64,000 nucleotides of DNA from Bordetella parapertussis (GTDB lineage Bacteria > Pseudomonadota > Gammaproteobacteria > Burkholderiales > JACQAP01), in the NCBI GenBank assembly GCA_945900965.1, contig CAMDKM010000005.1, positions 1-64,000 of the forward strand. The letters are read 5' to 3'. Both the position numbers and the translations under genes were made by a program. Shown in pieces: positions 44,902 through 53,753 of the stretch. The notes beneath the pieces are model-generated. The model was not told the DNA's origin and did not search any database. It saw nothing but the letters and a program-made list of their open reading frames with translations. Positions within the stretch are counted from its first letter, which is position 1; every line of letters begins with the position of its first letter.

Positions 44902-45846
44902 GTGCCAACGTTTCAGGAAGTGATTCTAACGCTTACCCAATACTGGGGAGGACAAGGCTGCGCGCTGTTGCAGCCCTATGATATGGAAGTTGGCGCCGGC
45001 ACGTCCCATACCGCGACCTTCCTGCGGGCGATCGGACCGGAACCCTGGCGGGCGGCCTATGTGCAGCCTTCGCGGCGCCCCAAAGACGGTCGTTACGGCG
45101 AAAACCCCAACCGGATGCAGCACTACTATCAATATCAGGTGGTGCTCAAGCCCTCGCCCCTCGACATCATCGACCTTTATCTGGGCTCCTTGAAAGCGCT
45201 TGGCATCGATCCGCAGGCCCACGATATCCGTTTCGTCGAGGACGATTGGGAAAACCCCACCCTCGGCGCCTGGGGTCTGGGCTGGGAAGTCTGGCTAAAC
45301 GGCATGGAGGTCACGCAGTTCACCTATTTCCAGCAGGTCGGTGGCCTGAACTGCAAACCCATTACCGGAGAAATTACCTACGGCATCGAGCGCCTGGCGA
45401 TGTATCTCCAGGATGTGGAAAACGTTTTCGACCTGACCTGGACGCCGGGACTGACCTATCGCGATGTCTATCATCAAAACGAAGTCGAGCAGTCCACCTA
45501 CAACTTCGAACAATCCAATGTCGAAGTTCTGGTCCGCCATTTCAACGATCATGAATCCGAAGCCCGGCGTCTGATGGGAGCAAAACTCGCTCTTCCGGCT
45601 TACGAACACGTCCTGAAGGCCGCCCATACGTTCAATCTGCTGGATGCACGCGGCGCAATTTCGGTCACCGAGCGCGCGGCTTACATCGGCAGGATTCGCA
45701 ATCTCGCGCGCGGCGTTTCGCAGGCATACTTCGACTCGCGGCTGCGCAAGAACTTTCCGATGGCCGCGCCGGATCAATTGCAAAAACTCGGTATCGACGT
45801 GGTCGCCATGCGCAAGGCTCTCGAAGAAAAAGAGCTGGCGCAATGA
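44902..45846 (+). CDS. glyQ: Glycyl-tRNA synthetase alpha subunit GlyQ
   Basis: 314 residues. Catalytic class II subunit of the heterotetrameric GlyRS. The family opening is [21 protein letters not shown], followed by [33 protein letters not shown] 44902 is preferred over a TTG five codons upstream, because it matches the family N terminus and has GGAAA upstream. glyS follows after repeat M. Confidence 0.96.
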   Translation: MPTFQEVILTLTQYWGGQGCALLQPYDMEVGAGTSHTATFLRAIGPEPWRAAYVQPSRRPKDGRYGENPNRMQHYYQYQVVLKPSPLDIIDLYLGSLKALGIDPQAHDIRFVEDDWENPTLGAWGLGWEVWLNGMEVTQFTYFQQVGGLNCKPITGEITYGIERLAMYLQDVENVFDLTWTPGLTYRDVYHQNEVEQSTYNFEQSNVEVLVRHFNDHESEARRLMGAKLALPAYEHVLKAAHTFNLLDARGAISVTERAAYIGRIRNLARGVSQAYFDSRLRKNFPMAAPDQLQKLGIDVVAMRKALEEKELAQ

Positions 45847-45848
45847 AC

Positions 45849-46010
45849 CCAAAAATCGCACCACAGAGACACAGAGACACAGAGAACTACGAAATTTCAA
45901 TCAGTTGCCCTATCCGACGTGTTCGCTCTCGTATATTGCGCGTAGATGGGCGCAAGAATTTGGCTATCCTCCGTGTTCTCCGTGCCTCTGTGGTTCGACT
46001 GCATTTTTCA
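45849..46010. repeat. Inverted repeat, CACAGAG arm type (copy M)
   Basis: The left arm starts ATCGCACCACAGAGACACAG; the right arm ends CCGTGCCTCTGTGGTTCGAC. The left interior shares TTTCAATCAGTTGCCC with copies A and B; the right interior has diverged. It separates glyQ from glyS and ends 2 bp before the glyS ATG. Confidence 0.85.
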
Positions 46011-46012
46011 AA

Positions 46013-48118
46013 ATGAATGCCCCCTTGTTGGTCGAATTGTTAACCGAAGAGTTGCCACCCAAGGCGTTAAAGACTCTGGGAGACGCTTTTGCGTCCCGGA
46101 TATTCGCCGAACTCAAGAGCGCTGGATTGCTGGGCAAGACCTCGGCGGTCCGCGCGTTTGCGACACCGCGCCGGCTGGCTGCCCTTATTTCCGACGTGCA
46201 GGACAAGGCAGCAGACAGGCAGGAAATGCGCAAGCTGATGCCTGCCAAGATCGCCTATGGCGCCGACGGAAAACCCGCTTCGGCACTGACCAAAAAACTG
46301 GAAAAAGAAGGCGGTTCCTTATCCGGACTCACGCGCCAGACCGAAGGCAACGAAGAGTATGTTTTTCTCAATCGCAGCATCCCCGGCGTAGTCCTGGCTT
46401 CGGGCTTGCAGTCCGCGATCGAGTCGGCAATCACCGGTCTGCCAATTCCGAAAATGATGAGTTACCAATTGGTCGACGGCAGTACGACGGTGCAGTTTGT
46501 CCGACCGGCGCATGGGCTGGTGGCACTATATGGTGACAAGGTTCTCGATGTTTCGGCGCTTGGTCTGAAGGCAGGTCGAAACAGCCGCGGTCACCGGTTC
46601 CAAGGGGCACCCGACGTCACGTTCACGACAGCCGACGAATACGAGGCAAAGCTCGAAACCGAAGGCGGTGTGATTGCCGATTTCGAGCGACGCAAGACCG
46701 TCATTACTCGGCGGCTTTCAGAGGCGGCCGCATCTTTGGGCGGATCGCTTGGGCCTCAAGAAAATGTCACGCCGCTCCTCGATGAAGTGACCGCGCTGGT
46801 CGAGTATCCGAGCGTCTATATCGGAGAATTTGAAAACGAATTCCTGTCCGTGCCTCAAGAGTGCCTGATTCTGACCATGCGTCAGAACCAGAAATATTTT
46901 CCCTTGTTTGATGCGGGGGGAAAACTCACCAACAAGTTTTTGATTGTCTCCAACATGCGCCTTGCGGATCCCGCCAATATCGTGACCGGCAATCAGCGCG
47001 TGGTGCGGCCACGGCTGGCCGATGCGCGGTTTTTTTTCGAAACCGACAAAAAGACCCGTCTGGCCGAGCGCGTCAAAGGCCTCGCCTCGGTTGTCTACCA
47101 TAACAAACTGGGCACGCAGTTCGATCGCGGTGAACGGGTTCGCGCGCTGGCCGGGTTGATTGCGCCCATGATCGGAGCGGATCCCTCGGCAGTGGATCGT
47201 GCAGCGCTGTTGGCAAAGGCCGATCTGCTCACCCAGATGGTGGGCGAGTTTCCCGAATTGCAGGGCACCATGGGTAGGTACTACGCACTGGCGGACGGCG
47301 AAGACATACGGGTCGCCGATGCCATCGAACAACACTATCGTCCGCGCTTTGCAGGCGATCAAATGCCGACCAACAACACAGCCGTTGCGCTGGCGCTGGC
47401 GGACAAGATGGAAACGCTGGCCGGGCTGTTCGGCATCGGCCAACTGCCCACCGGCGACAAAGACCCTTTTGCACTCAGACGACATGCCCTGGGAACGCTG
47501 CGCATGCTGATCGAATGCCGGCTGCCGGCTACGCTTTCTGTCCTGGTGAGTGGCGCATTTTCGGTGTTTCCGCCCGGAATGCTCGGCCATGGCAGTGGTC
47601 ACGCGGAATTGGAAACCTTCCTGTTCGAACGCTTGCGCAGTTATCTGCGCGACGCGGGGTACTCCGCAAACGAAATCGAAGCGGTTCTCTGTCTGCGTCC
47701 GATGCGCATCGACAAGGTGCCACAGCAGCTCGCCGCGGTCCGCGCGTTTGCCCTGTTGCCTGAGGCAGAAAGTCTCGCCTCGGCCAACAAACGCGTGGCC
47801 AATATCCTCAAACAGGCCGAGGCACGGGGCGAATCGATTGTGCCTGCCGAGGCGGCCATGTTGAGGGAAAAAGCCGAGCGCGACCTGTTTGCCGCACTCA
47901 AAGCCGCATCGGCGCACGCCACCCCGCTGTTTCAGCAGGGCGACTTTGCCGGATACCTGAAAACCTTCGCGGCCCTGAAATCGCCCGTCGATGCCTTCTT
48001 CGATTCCGTGATGGTCATGGTGGAAGACTCGGCAGTGCGCCGCAATCGCCTGGCCCTGCTGCGCGACCTGCGCAACGAAATGAACCGCATCGCGGATATT
48101 TCCAAACTCGCCGCCTGA
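46013..48118 (+). CDS. glyS: Glycyl-tRNA synthetase beta subunit GlyS
   Basis: 701 residues. Recognises tRNA-Gly and partners GlyQ. The opening APLLVELLTEELPPKALKTL is diagnostic, as are PTPKRMRWG-type (IPKMMSYQLVDGSTTVQFVRPAHGL), FLSVPQECLILTMRQNQKYFP and GRYYALADGED. ATG 46013 immediately follows repeat M, and the bases before it (GACTGCATTTTTCAAA) contain no ribosome binding site. The frame is open upstream into the repeat, but those residues are repeat-derived. Confidence 0.96.
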   Translation: MNAPLLVELLTEELPPKALKTLGDAFASRIFAELKSAGLLGKTSAVRAFATPRRLAALISDVQDKAADRQEMRKLMPAKIAYGADGKPASALTKKLEKEGGSLSGLTRQTEGNEEYVFLNRSIPGVVLASGLQSAIESAITGLPIPKMMSYQLVDGSTTVQFVRPAHGLVALYGDKVLDVSALGLKAGRNSRGHRFQGAPDVTFTTADEYEAKLETEGGVIADFERRKTVITRRLSEAAASLGGSLGPQENVTPLLDEVTALVEYPSVYIGEFENEFLSVPQECLILTMRQNQKYFPLFDAGGKLTNKFLIVSNMRLADPANIVTGNQRVVRPRLADARFFFETDKKTRLAERVKGLASVVYHNKLGTQFDRGERVRALAGLIAPMIGADPSAVDRAALLAKADLLTQMVGEFPELQGTMGRYYALADGEDIRVADAIEQHYRPRFAGDQMPTNNTAVALALADKMETLAGLFGIGQLPTGDKDPFALRRHALGTLRMLIECRLPATLSVLVSGAFSVFPPGMLGHGSGHAELETFLFERLRSYLRDAGYSANEIEAVLCLRPMRIDKVPQQLAAVRAFALLPEAESLASANKRVANILKQAEARGESIVPAEAAMLREKAERDLFAALKAASAHATPLFQQGDFAGYLKTFAALKSPVDAFFDSVMVMVEDSAVRRNRLALLRDLRNEMNRIADISKLAA

Positions 48119-48124
48119 AAAGCG

Positions 48125-48202
48125 TGAATGGCAATCAGCGAACGGTGAACGGTACAATCACACTGAATCTCTTAATCACCGTTCGCCGCTCACCGTTCAC
48201 CC
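48125..48202. repeat. Inverted repeat with period-7 arms (GAACGGT) (copy R)
   Basis: The left arm is AGCGAACGGTGAACGGTA; the right arm is ACCGTTCGCCGCTCACCGTT, ending 4 bp before the gmhB ATG. It lies between glyS and gmhB and is similar in style to 41683-41784. Confidence 0.75.
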
Positions 48203-48206
48203 GTAC

Positions 48207-48743
48207 ATGAAATTGGTTATCCTCGATCGCGATGGCGTCATCAACCAGGACAGCGACCAGTTCATCAAGAACACCACCGAATGGAAAGCCATTCCCGGCA
48301 GCCTGGAAGCCATTGCCCGGCTCAATCATGCCGGCTACAGGGTGGTGGTAGTTTCCAATCAGTCGGGAATCGGCCGCGGTCTGCTCGATATGGGCGCGCT
48401 GAACGCCATCAACGACAAGATGTATCGCGCCCTCGCCCATGTCGGCGGCCACATCGATGCCTTGTTTTATTGTCCACATGCAGCGGAAGCCAACTGCGAG
48501 TGCCGCAAACCTAAACCCGGCATGTTTCTGGACATTGCCCAGCGTTTTAATGTCGATTTGACAGGCGTGCCGAGTGTCGGCGATTCGCTGCGCGACTTGC
48601 AGGCTTCGGCAAGTGTCGGCGCCCGGCCGATCCTGGTACTGACCGGCAAAGGGGAAAAAACCCGTGCCACCGGCGGCCTCCCGGAGGACACCACGACCTA
48701 TGTCGATCTCGCCGAGGCGGTGCGGCATATCGTTGCATCCTAG
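48207..48743 (+). CDS. gmhB: D-glycero-beta-D-manno-heptose-1,7-bisphosphate 7-phosphatase GmhB
   Basis: 178-residue HAD phosphatase of LPS inner-core heptose synthesis. The nucleophile motif is ILDRDGVINQDSD; VVVVSNQSGIGRGL is motif II; a zinc-binding insert CPHAAEANCECRKPKPGM is characteristic of GmhB; motif IV is VGDSLRDLQAS. In many betaproteobacteria gmhB follows glyS and precedes an acyltransferase, as here. Confidence 0.95.
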   Translation: MKLVILDRDGVINQDSDQFIKNTTEWKAIPGSLEAIARLNHAGYRVVVVSNQSGIGRGLLDMGALNAINDKMYRALAHVGGHIDALFYCPHAAEANCECRKPKPGMFLDIAQRFNVDLTGVPSVGDSLRDLQASASVGARPILVLTGKGEKTRATGGLPEDTTTYVDLAEAVRHIVAS

Positions 48744-48746
48744 AAA

Positions 48747-48905
48747 CGGCGATTGAATCACGGAGGGCACGGTGTACACGGAGAAAATCCAAGAACTTAT
48801 ATTGCTCTGGCCTCTCACCCATACGGTGAATGTACAAAGAAAACTATCTCATAGTTCTACCCCGTGATCTCCGTGTTCTCCGTGATTCAACTGCTTTTAT
48901 TAGGT
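48747..48905. repeat. Inverted repeat, CACGGAG arm type (copy N)
   Basis: Very similar to copy C at 14112-14270 and to copy D without its insert: GATTGAATCACGGAGGGCAC on the left and CCGTGATTCAACTGCTTTTA on the right. The interior hairpin is CTCACCCATACGGTGAAT. It lies between gmhB and the acyltransferase start. Confidence 0.87.
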
Positions 48906-48907
48906 TC

Positions 48908-49636
48908 ATGAGAGTGGCGGCGGCGCTGCTGCGTTCGGTAACGTTCGAACTTTTGCGCGCGGCGATCACCGTGGTATTTGCGGTGATATCGCTCCTGACT
49001 TTTCCCTTCGCGCCACTGACTCGATATCGGATCATCACGCTCTGGACCCGTATCGTCTTATGGCTGGGACAGATTGTCTGCGGTGTGCGCTATCGCGTAG
49101 TGGGTGCCGAATACCTGCCGAAAAGCCCCTGCATCGTTTTATCCAAACACCAGTCCGCCTGGGAAACGCTTGCCTTTCAGATCCTGCTCCCTCCACAGGT
49201 GTGGGTACTGAAGCGCGAATTGCTGAAAGTGCCTTTTTTTGGCTGGGGACTGGCGATGATGAGCCCGATCGCCATCGACCGCGGCTCCGTCACCCGGGCA
49301 TTGAAACAAATGCTCGAACAAGGCCGTCAGCGATTGGCAGCCGGCTGGTGGATCGTGGTGTTTCCCGAAGGCACCCGCATTGCCCCCGGCCAGCGCGGCC
49401 GCTACCATGTGGGCGGAGCATGGCTTGCCTGCCAAACGGGCGCCACCGTCGTACCGATCGCACACAATGCCGGTACGTTGTGGCGCAAAAATGCCTTGGT
49501 GAAATATCCCGGCACCATTACCGTCAGCATCGGGCCGCCGATACCAACCCAAGGCGAAAAAGCCGAAACCCTTAATAAGAAAGTCGAAGACTGGATCGAA
49601 TCCGAAGTCGCCCGCCTGGGAAGCGCCCGCTCATAG
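48908..49636 (+). CDS. 1-acyl-sn-glycerol-3-phosphate acyltransferase-like (PlsC family)
   Basis: 242 residues with an N-terminal membrane segment (AAITVVFAVISLLTFPF). The first PlsC motif reads KHQSAWE (HX4E, not the usual HX4D); the glycerol-3-phosphate motif is FPEGTRIAPG and the last is VVPIAHNAG. The HX4E variant is seen in a subset of betaproteobacterial PlsC homologues. It would acylate lysophosphatidate in phospholipid synthesis. ATG 48908 lies 3 bp after the end of repeat N. The frame upstream is repeat-derived. Confidence 0.9.
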   Translation: MRVAAALLRSVTFELLRAAITVVFAVISLLTFPFAPLTRYRIITLWTRIVLWLGQIVCGVRYRVVGAEYLPKSPCIVLSKHQSAWETLAFQILLPPQVWVLKRELLKVPFFGWGLAMMSPIAIDRGSVTRALKQMLEQGRQRLAAGWWIVVFPEGTRIAPGQRGRYHVGGAWLACQTGATVVPIAHNAGTLWRKNALVKYPGTITVSIGPPIPTQGEKAETLNKKVEDWIESEVARLGSARS

Positions 49637-49677
49637 CGGATCTGTTCCCGGTTAGCGCAGTCACCGAGCCGAAAAAC

Positions 49678-50376
49678 GTGCGGTTGCGGGATCGCGAAAT
49701 CCCGTTCCTTCTCAAGCGCAGCCGGCAGCGTCGCCGCATCGTGCTGACGGTGGATGAACGCGGGCTGGCGGTCAGTGCCCCGTGGCGCAGCTCGGAGCGA
49801 CACATCCTGGAGGTTATCCGGGACGCCGAATCCTGGGTTCTGAAGAAGTTGCAGGTTTGGAGCGGTTTTCCAGTGCGCCGGCAGTCATGGGCAGACGGTG
49901 ACCGTGTCAAATTTCTCGGCGGTGACCTTGGCTTGCGGGTTGTCGAAGATTCCCTGATGTCTGTGGCGACCCTTGAAGCCGAGCGCTGTCTGCGCATTCA
50001 AGTCCCGGATCCGCACGACACTGCCGCGGTCAAAGCCATGGTGATCGCCTGGTACCGCCGTCACGCTCTGGCGAATTTCTCCGAGCGCGTCCCGTACTTC
50101 GCCGCCCAACTGGGCGTTGCCCTGCCACGGGTTTTCCTGTCCAGCGCCCGCACCCGCTGGGGAAGTTGCAACGCGGATCGGCAAGTACGACTCAACTGGC
50201 GCCTGATTCAGGCCAGCCTGTCCACCATCGATTACGTGGTGGTGCATGAGCTGGCGCACCTGATCGAGATGAATCACTCGAAGAGATTCTGGTCGCTGGT
50301 CGGCGCCGTGTGCCCCGGTCACCAGGACGCGCGCGCGGAGCTCGACCGCATGGGGCGTTACTATCTGGATCTCTGA
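49678..50376 (+). CDS. YgjP-like M48/DUF45 metallopeptidase
   Basis: 232 residues. Zinc site HELAHLIEMNHSKRFW (HExxH plus the following NHSxxFW), preceded by SARTRWGSCNADRQVRLNWRLIQ, the DUF45/WLM signature. No signal peptide or membrane segment is apparent. The start GTG at 49678 lacks a strong ribosome binding site. The physiological substrate is unknown. It lies between plsC and the lptM-lysA pair. Confidence 0.88.
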   Translation: MRLRDREIPFLLKRSRQRRRIVLTVDERGLAVSAPWRSSERHILEVIRDAESWVLKKLQVWSGFPVRRQSWADGDRVKFLGGDLGLRVVEDSLMSVATLEAERCLRIQVPDPHDTAAVKAMVIAWYRRHALANFSERVPYFAAQLGVALPRVFLSSARTRWGSCNADRQVRLNWRLIQASLSTIDYVVVHELAHLIEMNHSKRFWSLVGAVCPGHQDARAELDRMGRYYLDL

Positions 50377-50439
50377 GTACTCGACCGAATGGATGATGGG
50401 TGGACGCGTGATACACTCGTTTGCTATTGGATAATTCCC

Positions 50440-50583
50440 ATGCGCCACGTCTGTATAACCCTCGCCGTGATCATCCTGCTTGCCGCCTGCGGACAAAAAG
50501 CCGCTTTGTACCTTCCCGATGACGCCGAGCAAAAGAAAAAACCGGTCGCCCGGAAGAACGAAGAAGGCGTCGTAGAGAAATGA
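50440..50583 (+). CDS. lptM: LptM-type small lipoprotein (YifL)
   Basis: 47 residues. MRHVCITLAVIILLAACGQK carries a lipobox (LAAC), followed by AALYLPDD, the LptM/YifL signature (CGxKGPLYLP-like). LptM stabilises the LPS translocon LptDE in enterics. Placement directly before lysA is the usual one in proteobacteria. The stop overlaps the lysA start (ATGA). Confidence 0.88.
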   Translation: MRHVCITLAVIILLAACGQKAALYLPDDAEQKKKPVARKNEEGVVEK

Positions 50584-51824
50584 ATCCCTTTTCATACCTT
50601 CGCGGCGAGTTATACGCCGAGGGTGTTGCGTTGTCCCGGATTGCCGATGAACATGGCACGCCCTGTTATGTCTACTCGAAAGCCGCGCTTACCGAAGCGT
50701 TCAAGGCCTACGATCAGGCCTTCGCTTCGCGCCCGCATCTGATCTGTTATTCGGTCAAGGCCAATTCGAGCCTGGCGGTGCTCGGCGTATTTGCCAAGTT
50801 GGGAAGCGGTTTCGACATTGTCTCGGGCGGTGAACTGGCTCGGGTGTTGGCGGCCGGTGGGGATCCGGCCAAAATTGTGTTCTCGGGCGTAGGCAAGACC
50901 GCTGCGGAGATGCGGCAGGCGCTTGCCGCGGGGGTCCTGTGTTTCAACGTCGAATCGGAATCCGAGCTTTTGCGCCTGGAACGAATTACCGGCGAAATGG
51001 GTCGTCGTGCAGCGGTCAGCTTGCGCGTCAATCCCGACGTGGACGCCAAGACCCACCCCTATATTTCCACTGGCCTGAAGGAAAATAAATTCGGGGTGGC
51101 GTTCGATGATGCACTGCGTTTGTATCGCATGGCAAAAGCATCCGCACACCTGATTATTGTGGGCGTGGACTGCCATATCGGGTCGCAATTGGTAAGCGTC
51201 GAACCGATTGCCGACGCGGTGGGCAAACTGCTCATGCTGGTGGATAAACTGGCCGCCGAAGGAATCGAGGTCGAACATCTCGACTTCGGCGGTGGTCTGG
51301 GAATTCGTTACAGCGAAGAAGTGCCTCCGACTCAGGAGAACTGGATTCGCTCCCTGCTGAATGCCATTGGCACACGTCCGCAAAAAATACTCATCGAGCC
51401 TGGCCGCTCTCTGGTAGGCAATGCCGGTTTGCTGCTCACCCGGGTGGAATATCTCAAGCATGGCGATGCCAGAAATTTTGCGGTGGTTGACGCGGCGATG
51501 AACGATCTGATGCGCCCGGCACTCTACAATGCGTTTCACGAAGTCCTTCCCGTCCGGCAAGGAGACAAGGCCGTGCGCAACTATGACGTGGTCGGCCCGG
51601 TGTGCGAGAGCGCCGATTTTCTGGCCCGCAACCGCAAACTGGAAGTACGCGAAGGCGACCTCCTTGCCATCATGTCCGCGGGCGCCTACGGGATGACCAT
51701 GAGTTCCAATTACAACAGCCGGCCGCGGGCCTCTGAAGTTATGGTGGACGGAGGGCGGCTGCATCTCGTGCGCGACCGGGAACGCGTGGAGCAGTTGTAT
51801 AGCGGCGAGCGTCTTGCAAACTGA
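50580..51824 (+). CDS. lysA: Diaminopimelate decarboxylase LysA
   Basis: 414 residues. PLP-dependent fold III enzyme giving lysine from meso-diaminopimelate. The PLP lysine is in ICYSVKANSS, HIGSQL and GGGLGIRY bind the cofactor phosphate, and the second active-site region is GPVCESADFLARNR with the catalytic cysteine. It overlaps lptM by 4 bp. Downstream lie non-coding repeats. Confidence 0.96.
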   Translation: MNPFSYLRGELYAEGVALSRIADEHGTPCYVYSKAALTEAFKAYDQAFASRPHLICYSVKANSSLAVLGVFAKLGSGFDIVSGGELARVLAAGGDPAKIVFSGVGKTAAEMRQALAAGVLCFNVESESELLRLERITGEMGRRAAVSLRVNPDVDAKTHPYISTGLKENKFGVAFDDALRLYRMAKASAHLIIVGVDCHIGSQLVSVEPIADAVGKLLMLVDKLAAEGIEVEHLDFGGGLGIRYSEEVPPTQENWIRSLLNAIGTRPQKILIEPGRSLVGNAGLLLTRVEYLKHGDARNFAVVDAAMNDLMRPALYNAFHEVLPVRQGDKAVRNYDVVGPVCESADFLARNRKLEVREGDLLAIMSAGAYGMTMSSNYNSRPRASEVMVDGGRLHLVRDRERVEQLYSGERLAN

Positions 51825-51870
51825 GTGGGGCTATCCGACTGGAACCTTTGCCTGTGTCGGAGTTCTATTC

Positions 51871-52066
51871 CTTAACGTGAAAGAAGCCATCGCCGCGGGG
51901 ACCACAAGCCTGACACACTGGGTAAGATGGGTTGAGCGCAGCGATGCCCATGCTGCAAATATTTCCGATGATGGGTATCGCTGCGCTCAACCCATCCTGC
52001 GGGGTTTAACGTGAAACCGAACTCTTTCATTTATCGGGGTGGCGCCAAGCGCCATGACCGTTAGGA
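51871..52066. repeat. Left arm of long inverted repeat, with REP-like hairpin inserted
   Basis: 51989-52065 pairs with 53643-53719 in inverted orientation over about 77 bp with few mismatches (TTTAACGTGAAACC...CTTTCATTTATCGGGGTGGC). An outer part (TTAACGTGAAAGAA at 51872) matches the outer part of the right arm. Between these, 51926-51996 holds a 26-bp nearly perfect inverted repeat (GATGGGTTGAGCGCAGCGAT on the left) that the right arm lacks. Confidence 0.8.
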
Positions 52067-52123
52067 CGGCACAATTCGGGATGTTAGAATCCGAATCGTC
52101 CTATAGCGTATTGCCTCGAAAAA

Positions 52124-52561
52124 ATGATAGTTCTTAATCTTGCCTGTGAACGCGACCATCTATTTGAGGGATGGTTCGGCTCGGCTGACGATTTCGACCT
52201 CCAGGCGAAAGAGGGTGCGATCTGCTGTCCGGTTTGCGGGTCAGCGGCCATTGCCCGCCAGTTATCGGCGCCGTATGTCAACACCGGTTCCATTCCGCAG
52301 CCCGCCCAGGATCGAGAGTCTGCCGCGGTGGCAAATTCGGCTCAGATGTTCAGAAGGATGTTCGTCGAACACGTCTTGAAAAACACCGAGGACGTAGGCC
52401 CCCGTTTCGCCGATGAGGCACGCAAGATCCATTACAAGGAAGTCGCGGAACGTGCCATCCGCGGTCGGGCTTCGAATAGAGATGTGGCCGAATTGAAAGA
52501 AGAAGGCATCGACGTTCTGCCGATTCCTGGCATCCCCGCACTGCCTAACAAACTGCACTAG
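52124..52561 (+). CDS. DUF1178 family protein
   Basis: 145 residues. The opening MIVLNLACERDHLFEGWFGSADDFDLQ and the zinc-ribbon-like CCPVCGSAAIARQLSAP are characteristic of DUF1178. The C-terminal part has FVEHVLKNTEDVGPRFADEARKIHY and ends in a PIPGIPALPNKLH tail. The role is unknown; the family is widespread in proteobacteria. It lies with the EamA gene between the arms of a long inverted repeat. Confidence 0.88.
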   Translation: MIVLNLACERDHLFEGWFGSADDFDLQAKEGAICCPVCGSAAIARQLSAPYVNTGSIPQPAQDRESAAVANSAQMFRRMFVEHVLKNTEDVGPRFADEARKIHYKEVAERAIRGRASNRDVAELKEEGIDVLPIPGIPALPNKLH

Positions 52562-52723
52562 TTGCCGGGACGTTTAAGATCCGCTCCTTGCCTTGGGCGC
52601 TGTTTGCGCGGGGCAAGGAAACACTTGAAGCGCAGCACGGAGCCGGGGACGGAGGACCACATGCCACGGCTGGCCCCCATCCCGACCTTCCCCCGCACGC
52701 GTGGGAAGGAGTAGGCTGACATC

Positions 52724-53629
52724 ATGCGCGGCCGCCAACTTCCATTTCTCGTACTCGGCGTGGGTGTGGCCGTAGTTTCCTTTGCCTCCATCCTGATTCG
52801 GTTCGCGCAGAATGAAGACACCTCGTCCCTGACCATCGCGGCCGTTCGGATGGGATTCGCTTCGACCCTTCTCGCGCCCGTTGTCTGGTTCAGGAACCGA
52901 TCCGAAATTCTCAAACTAGGGCGGCGCGAGCTCGGGCTATGTCTGCTGTCGGGCCTTTTTCTGGCATTGCATTTCTGGGCCTGGATAAGTTCCCTCGAAT
53001 ACACGTCGGTTGCAAGCAGTGCCGCGCTGGTCACCACCAATCCGATTTGGGTGGCCTTCGCCTCCGCAATTCTTTTGCGCGAGCGGCCAGGCGCATTTGC
53101 CGCCACGGGAATCGCTCTAAGTGTCCTCGGAAGCGTGCTGATCTTTACTGGCGATAGCGGCGCACTTTCCAATACGGATTCCAATCCGCTTCTGGGCAAT
53201 ACTCTTGCGCTGCTGGGAGCAGTGTTTGCCTCGGGTTATTTGCTGGCTGGACGAGCAATGCGCTCGCGCATCTCACTACTGACCTACGTCTGGCTCGCCT
53301 ATTCCTCCGCGGCGATATTGTTACTCCTCGCACTGGCCGTGACCGGCGACTTCACGAAATTGCCGACGTCGAAAGCCTGGGCATTCATGATTTTATTGGC
53401 GCTGGGCCCGCAGTTGATTGGGCATACGTCCTTCAACTGGGCATTGCGGCGCGTGTCGGCCACTTTTGTCGCGCTGGCCATCCTGGGCGAACCGATAGGT
53501 TCGGCGAGCCTCGCCTATCTGCTGCTGGGAGAAAAATTTACCGGAGCGCAATTTGCGGGATTTATGATCCTGCTGGTGGGAATACTGGTCGCGGCGCGCG
53601 ATGAAAAAATTCGCGACAATCCGGGCTAG
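52724..53629 (+). CDS. EamA/DMT-family transporter
   Basis: 301 residues with about ten membrane spans, two EamA repeats (first about 10-140, second about 155-290). FWAWISSLEYTSVASSAALVTTNPIWVAF, containing a typical TSVA...SAxLVxTxP motif, ends the first repeat; FVALAILGEPIGSASLAYLLLGEKFTGAQFAGFMILLVGI ends the second. The substrate is unknown (metabolite export is common). GGAAGGAG precedes the ATG. Located inside the inverted-repeat-bounded segment. Confidence 0.9.
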   Translation: MRGRQLPFLVLGVGVAVVSFASILIRFAQNEDTSSLTIAAVRMGFASTLLAPVVWFRNRSEILKLGRRELGLCLLSGLFLALHFWAWISSLEYTSVASSAALVTTNPIWVAFASAILLRERPGAFAATGIALSVLGSVLIFTGDSGALSNTDSNPLLGNTLALLGAVFASGYLLAGRAMRSRISLLTYVWLAYSSAAILLLLALAVTGDFTKLPTSKAWAFMILLALGPQLIGHTSFNWALRRVSATFVALAILGEPIGSASLAYLLLGEKFTGAQFAGFMILLVGILVAARDEKIRDNPG

Positions 53630-53642
53630 AATTTTGTTTCTA

Positions 53643-53733
53643 CCTAACGGTCATAACGCTTGGTGCCACCCCGATAAATGAAAGAGTTTGGTTTCACGTT
53701 AAACCCCGTAGGATGGGTTCTTTCACGTTAACA
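53643..53733. repeat. Right arm of long inverted repeat flanking DUF1178 and EamA genes
   Basis: CCTAACGGTCATAACGCTTG... pairs with 51989-52065 in inverted orientation; the outer end TTCTTTCACGTTAAC pairs with 51871-51885. The two arms enclose exactly the DUF1178 and EamA genes. Confidence 0.8.
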
Positions 53734-53753
53734 AGTGCGGAATGTTGCGCCCG

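Noticed and set aside
46718-48157. Long minus-strand open frame of 479 codons over glyS
   Set aside because: Antisense shadow of glyS with no domain and no start signals.
50610-51764. Minus-strand open frame of 384 codons over lysA
   Set aside because: Shadow of lysA; composition rich in His, Arg and Gly, typical of antisense frames in this genome.
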